Shown here: piece after piece, positions 60,589-64,000 of the stretch | How the letters are laid out: each line of letters begins with the position of its first letter | How positions within the stretch are numbered: position 1 is the stretch's first letter | NCBI GenBank assembly: GCA_022605955.1 | Contig: JAKCOZ010000585.1 | Coordinates: forward strand, 55,641 to 119,640 | Direction: 5' to 3' | Origin: Rallus limicola | Taxonomy: Eukaryota > Chordata > Aves > Gruiformes > Rallidae | Length of the DNA stretch: 64,000 nucleotides | Notes under the pieces: generated by a model | What the model saw: the letters and a program-made list of their open reading frames with translations, nothing else | Told to the model about the DNA's origin: nothing | Database searches by the model: none | Made by a program: the position numbers and the translations under genes

Positions 60589-62172
60589 CTGAAACCTCCT
60601 AACAGGACACACGAGCAGACCCTGTCACTTTGGCTCTCAGCCTTTTCCTTTGCCTGGAAAGAGGGAACATGCCTGGAACCTCCTACGGTGCTTTTCTCGG
60701 CCCTAGCAGACTGCAGTTCAAAACATGCTAAACGTCCAGCAATAACTCCCAAAGTAAAGAAGCTAGGCCTGAAAGGCATAGCTTGTCTGAAACCTCCTAA
60801 CAGGACACACGAGCAGACCCTGTCACTTTGGCTCTCAGCCTTTTCCTTTGCCTGGAAAGAGGGAACATGCCTGGAACCTCCTACGGTGCTTTTCTCGGCC
60901 CTAGCAGACTGCAGTTCAAAACATGCTAAACGTCCAGCAATAACTCCCAAAGTAAAGAAGCTAGGCCTGAAAGGCATAGCTTGTCTGAAACCTCCTAACA
61001 GGACACACGAGCAGACCCTGTCACTTTGGCTCTCAGCCTTTTCCTTTGCCTGGAAAGAGGGAACATGCCTGGAACCTCCTACGGTGCTTTTCTCGGCCCT
61101 AGCAGACTGCAGTTCAAAACATGCTAAACGTCCAGCAATAACTCCCAAAGTAAAGAAGCTAGGCCTGAAAGGCATAGCTTGTCTGAAACCTCCTAACAGG
61201 ACACACGAGCAGCCCCTGTCACTTTGGCTCTCAGCCTTTTCCTTTGCCTGGAAAGAGGGAACATGCCTGGAACCTCCTACGGTGCTTTTCTCGGCCCTAG
61301 CAGACTGCAGTTCAAAACATGCTAAACGTCCAGCAATAACTCCCAAAGTAAAGAAGCTAGGCCTGAAAGGCATAGCTTGTCTGAAACCTCCTAACAGGAC
61401 ACATGAGCAGCCCCTGTCACTTTGGCTCTCAGCCTTTTCCTTTGCCTGGAAAGAGGGAACATGCCTGGAACCTCCTACGGTGCTTTTCTCGGCCCTAGCA
61501 GACTGCAGTTCAAAACATGCTAAACGTCCAGCAATAACTCCCAAAGTAAAGAAGCTAGGCCTGAAAGGCATAGCTTGTCTGAAACCTCCTAACAGGACAC
61601 ATGAGCAGACCCTGTCACTTTGGCTCTCAGCCTTTTCCTTTGCCTGGAAAGAGGGAACATGCCTGGAACCTCCTACGGTGCTTTTCTCGGCCCTAGCAGA
61701 CTGCAGTTCAAAACATGCTAAACGTCCAGCAATAACTCCCAAAGTAAAGAAGCTAGGCCTGAAAGGCATAGCTTGTCTGAAACCTCCTAACAGGACACAC
61801 GAGCAGCCCCTGTCACTTTGGCTCTCAGCCTTTTCCTTTGCCTGGAAAGAGGGAACATGCCTGGAACCTCCTACGGTGCTTTTCTCAGCCCTAGCAGACT
61901 GCAGTTCAAAACATGCTAAACGTCCAGCAATAACTCCCAAAGTAAAGAAGCTAGGCCTGAAAGGCATAGCTTGTCTGAAACCTCCTAACATGACACACGA
62001 GCAGACCCTGTCACTTTGGTTCTCAGCCTTTTCCTTTGCCTGGAAAGAGGGAACATGCCTGGAACCTCCTACGGTGCTTTTCTCGGCCCTATCAGACTGC
62101 AGTTCAAAACATGCTAAACGTCCAGCAATAACTCCCAAAGTAAAGAAGCTAGGCATGAAAGGCATAGCTTGT
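60589..62172. repeat. Block 36: 8 monomers, class P
   Basis: Types 1-1-1-2-2-1-2-5, ending S+M, with ACATGAGC at 61401 and 61599. It is essentially the last eight units of blocks 34 and 35 bounded by its own junctions. Confidence 0.93.
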
Positions 62173-62219
62173 CCTGTTAGGAGGTTTCAGACAAGCTAGG
62201 CCTGAAAGGCATAGCTTGT
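62173..62219. repeat. Foldback junction 36 (47 bp)
   Basis: Standard insert. Upstream S+M; downstream N. Confidence 0.94.
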
Positions 62220-63605
62220 CTGAAACCTCCTAACAGGACACACGAGCAGACCCTGTCACTTTGGCTCTCAGCCTTTTCCTTTGCCTGGAAAGAGGGAACA
62301 TGCCTGGAACCTCCTACGGTGCTTTTCTCGGCCCTAGCAGACTGCAATTCAAAACATGCTAAACGTCCAGCAATAACTCCCAAAGTAAAGAAGCTAGGCC
62401 TGAAAGGCATAGCTTGTCTGAAACCTCCTAACATGACACACGAGCAGCCCCTGTCACTTTGGTTCTCAGCCTTTTCCTTTGCCTGGAAAGAGGGAACATG
62501 CCTGGAACCTCCTACGGTGCTTTTCTCGGCCCTAGCAGACTGCAGTTCAAAACATGCTAAACGTCCAGCAATAACTCCCAAAGTAAAGAAGCTAGGCCTG
62601 AAAGGCATAGCTTGTCTGAAACCTCCTAACATGACACACGAGCAGCCCCTGTCACTTTGGTTCTCAGCCTTTTCCTTTGCCTGGAAAGAGGGAACATGCC
62701 TGGAACCTCCTACGGTGCTTTTCTCGGCCCTAGCAGACTGCAGTTCAAAACATGCTAAACGTCCAGCAATAACTCCCAAAGTAAAGAAGCTAGGCCTGAA
62801 AGGCATAGCTTGTCTGAAACCTCCTAACAGGACACACGAGCAGCCCCTGTCACTTTGGCTCTCAGCCTTTTCCTTTGCCTGGAAAGAGGGAACATGCCTG
62901 GAACCTCCTACGGTGCTTTTCTTGGCCCTAGCAGACTGCAGTTCAAAACATGCTAAACGTCCAGCAATAACTCCCAAAGTAAAGAAGCTAGGCCTGAAAG
63001 GCATAGCTTGTCTGAAACCTCCTAACAGGACACACGAGCAGCCCCTGTCACTTTGGCTCTCAGCCTTTTCCTTTGCCTGGAAAGAGGGAACATGCCTGGA
63101 ACCTCCTACGGTGCTTTTCTCGGCCCTAGCAGACTGCAGTTCAAAACATGCTAAACGTCCAGCAATAACTCCCAAAGTAAAGAAGCTAGGCCTGAAAGGC
63201 ATAGCTTGTCTGAAACCTCCTAACATGACACACGAGCAGCCCCTGTCACTTTGGTTCTCAGCCTTTTCCTTTGCCTGGAAAGAGGGAACATGCCTGGAAC
63301 CTCCTACGGTGCTTTTCTCGGCCCTAGCAGACTGCAGTTCAAAACATGCTAAACGTCCAGCAATAACTCCCAAAGTAAAGAAGCTAGGCCTGAAAGGCAT
63401 AGCTTGTCTGAAAGCTCCTAACAGGACACACGAGCAGCCCCTGTCACTTTGGCTCTCAGCCTTTTCCTTTGCCTGGAAAGAGGGAACATGCCTGGAACCT
63501 CCTACGGTGCTTTTCTCGGCCCTAGCAGACTGCAGTTCAAAACATGCTAAACGTCCAGCAATAACTCCCAAAGTAAAGAAGCTAGGCATGAAAGGCATAG
63601 CTTGT
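62220..63605. repeat. Block 37: 7 monomers, class Q
   Basis: Types 1-3-3-2-2-3-8, with TTCTTGGCC at 62920 in unit 4. It equals block 27 without its last two type-1 units. Ends M without S. Confidence 0.93.
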
Positions 63606-63652
63606 CCTGTTAGGAGGTTTCAGACAAGCTAGGCCTGAAAGGCATAGCTTGT
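63606..63652. repeat. Foldback junction 37 (47 bp), last in window
   Basis: Standard insert. Upstream M without S; downstream not N, which would be the start of another class P block. Confidence 0.94.
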
Positions 63653-63990
63653 CTGAAACCTCCTAACAGGACACACGAGCAGACCCTGTCACTTTGGCTC
63701 TCAGCCTTTTCCTTTGCCTGGAAAGAGGGAACATGCCTGGAACCTCCTACGGTGCTTTTCTCGGCCCTAGCAGACTGCAGTTCAAAACATGCTAAACGTC
63801 CAGCAATAACTCCCAAAGTAAAGAAGCTAGGCCTGAAAGGCATAGCTTGTCTGAAACCTCCTAACAGGACACACGAGCAGACCCTGTCACTTTGGCTCTC
63901 AGCCTTTTCCTTTGCCTGGAAAGAGGGAACATGCCTGGAACCTCCTACGGTGCTTTTCTCGGCCCTAGCAGACTGCAGTTCAAAACATGC
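63653..63990. repeat. Block 38 (truncated): 1 monomer plus 140 bp
   Basis: Two type-1 units, the second ending at AAAACATGC inside the monomer. The expected continuation TAAACGTCC is replaced at 63991. Confidence 0.93.
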
Positions 63991-64000
63991 TTTTTTAAAA
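63991..64000. other. Non-satellite ten bases at the array end
   Basis: TTTTTTAAAA follows AAAACATGC where every other monomer continues TAAACG or, in two copies, TTAACG. It could be the true array boundary in AT-rich flanking DNA, an insertion, or an assembly join. Ten bases are too few to tell. Confidence 0.6.

Larger units (their letters stand above)
1..63990. repeat. 198-bp satellite array with higher-order block structure
   Basis: The sequence starting TTTGGCTCTCAGCC at base 1 recurs at 199 and then every 198 bp, shifted only at 37 junctions. About 313 full monomers are present, all head to tail. Consensus composition by hand count is 58 C, 42 G in 198 bases (50.5% GC), with four CpG sites (TACGGT, CTCGGC, AACGTC, CACGAG). 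Each monomer has one PstI site (CTGCAG) except N-type copies, and one StuI site (AGGCCT) except M-type copies. Monomers differ mostly by a small set of shared diagnostic substitutions, which indicates homogenisation by unequal exchange or conversion. The 198-bp length is near a nucleosome repeat, as in many centromeric or heterochromatic satellites; chromosomal location cannot be inferred. No CENP-B box was recognised. Confidence 0.98.

Noticed and set aside
753..63652. Junctions as a MITE or other transposable element with terminal inverted repeats
   Set aside because: The inserted 47 bp consists entirely of satellite sequence, has no target-site duplication of its own, and always sits at the same position in the monomer.
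753..63652. Junction hairpins as rho-independent terminators or a noncoding RNA
   Set aside because: There is no following T-run and no transcription unit. The composition and array context are eukaryotic.
1..63990. Tentative assignment to a particular species or known satellite family
   Set aside because: I do not recognise the monomer, and composition and CpG decay fit many vertebrates and plants.
1..64000. CRISPR array
   Set aside because: The repeats are directly adjacent 198-bp units without unique spacers, and there are no cas genes.

Overview
The window is a single satellite DNA array, not a gene region. From base 1 to base 63990 it is one tandem repeat with a 198-bp monomer, all copies in the same orientation. 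By my count there are 313 complete monomers and two partial ones, grouped into 38 blocks (36 complete, 2 cut by the array or window ends). I found no gene, RNA gene, transposon, CRISPR array or promoter. The last ten bases (63991-64000, TTTTTTAAAA) are the only sequence that is not array, and may be its edge. The consensus is about 50.5% GC (hand count) with 4 CpG per monomer against about 12 expected. Its variants are often CpG to TpG or CpA changes. This points to a eukaryote with CpG-methylated DNA, such as a vertebrate or plant; the taxon cannot be named from the sequence.

Blocks hold 2 to 18 monomers and are separated by 37 foldback junctions. Notation used throughout: A = AGCTTGT, A' = its reverse complement ACAAGCT; X = CCTGTTAGGAGGTTTCAG, X' = its reverse complement; Z = AGGCCTGAAAGGCAT, Z' = its reverse complement. 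A monomer runs X' ... Z-A. A standard junction inserts 47 bp, X-A'-Z-A, between Z-A and X'. This makes an inverted repeat with 28-bp arms around the 15-bp Z, which is itself nearly palindromic. Every complete block is an exact multiple of 198 bp, so the array shows no net indel apart from the junctions. Of the 37 junctions, 34 are 47 bp, one is a 94-bp compound (34316) and two are 13-bp deletion forms (48995, 53901). Two carry Z in inverted orientation (13754, 34316), which suggests inversion or template switching between A and A'.

Monomer types used in the block entries, by diagnostic sites in order: 1 = AACAGG/CAGACC/GGCTCTC; 2 = AACAGG/CAGCCC/GGCTCTC; 3 = AACATG/CAGCCC/GGTTCTC; 4 = AACAGG/CAGCCC/GGTTCTC; 5 = AACATG/CAGACC/GGTTCTC; 6 = AACAGG/CAGACC/GGTTCTC; 7 = AACATG/CAGCCC/GGCTCTC; 8 = like 2 with AAAGCTCC; 9 = like 1 with ACACCCGAG; 10 = with ACAAGCAG; 11 = with CAGCACC; 12 = with GTAACTTTAG. 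'N' means GCAATTC in place of GCAGTTC; 'M' means AGGCATG in place of AGGCCTG in Z; 'S' means CTATCAG in place of CTAGCAG.

Regions: 1-8.5 kb, mixed blocks with a 594-bp trimer repeated in 6.1-7.9 kb. 8.5-17.4 kb, blocks starting N and ending S+M. 19.4-34.4 kb, a subfamily with AAGAGG after the junction and, from 28 kb, CCTTTT in X. 34.3-37.8 kb, rearranged, with the compound junction and stop-bearing monomers. 37.8-48.2 kb, two alternating block classes forming a higher-order repeat. 48.2-55.1 kb, duplicated 6-unit blocks with the short junctions. 55.1-63.99 kb, blocks sharing one terminal module, then the array end. Both strands carry long open frames only because 198 is divisible by 3 and one frame per strand lacks stops; I do not regard them as genes.
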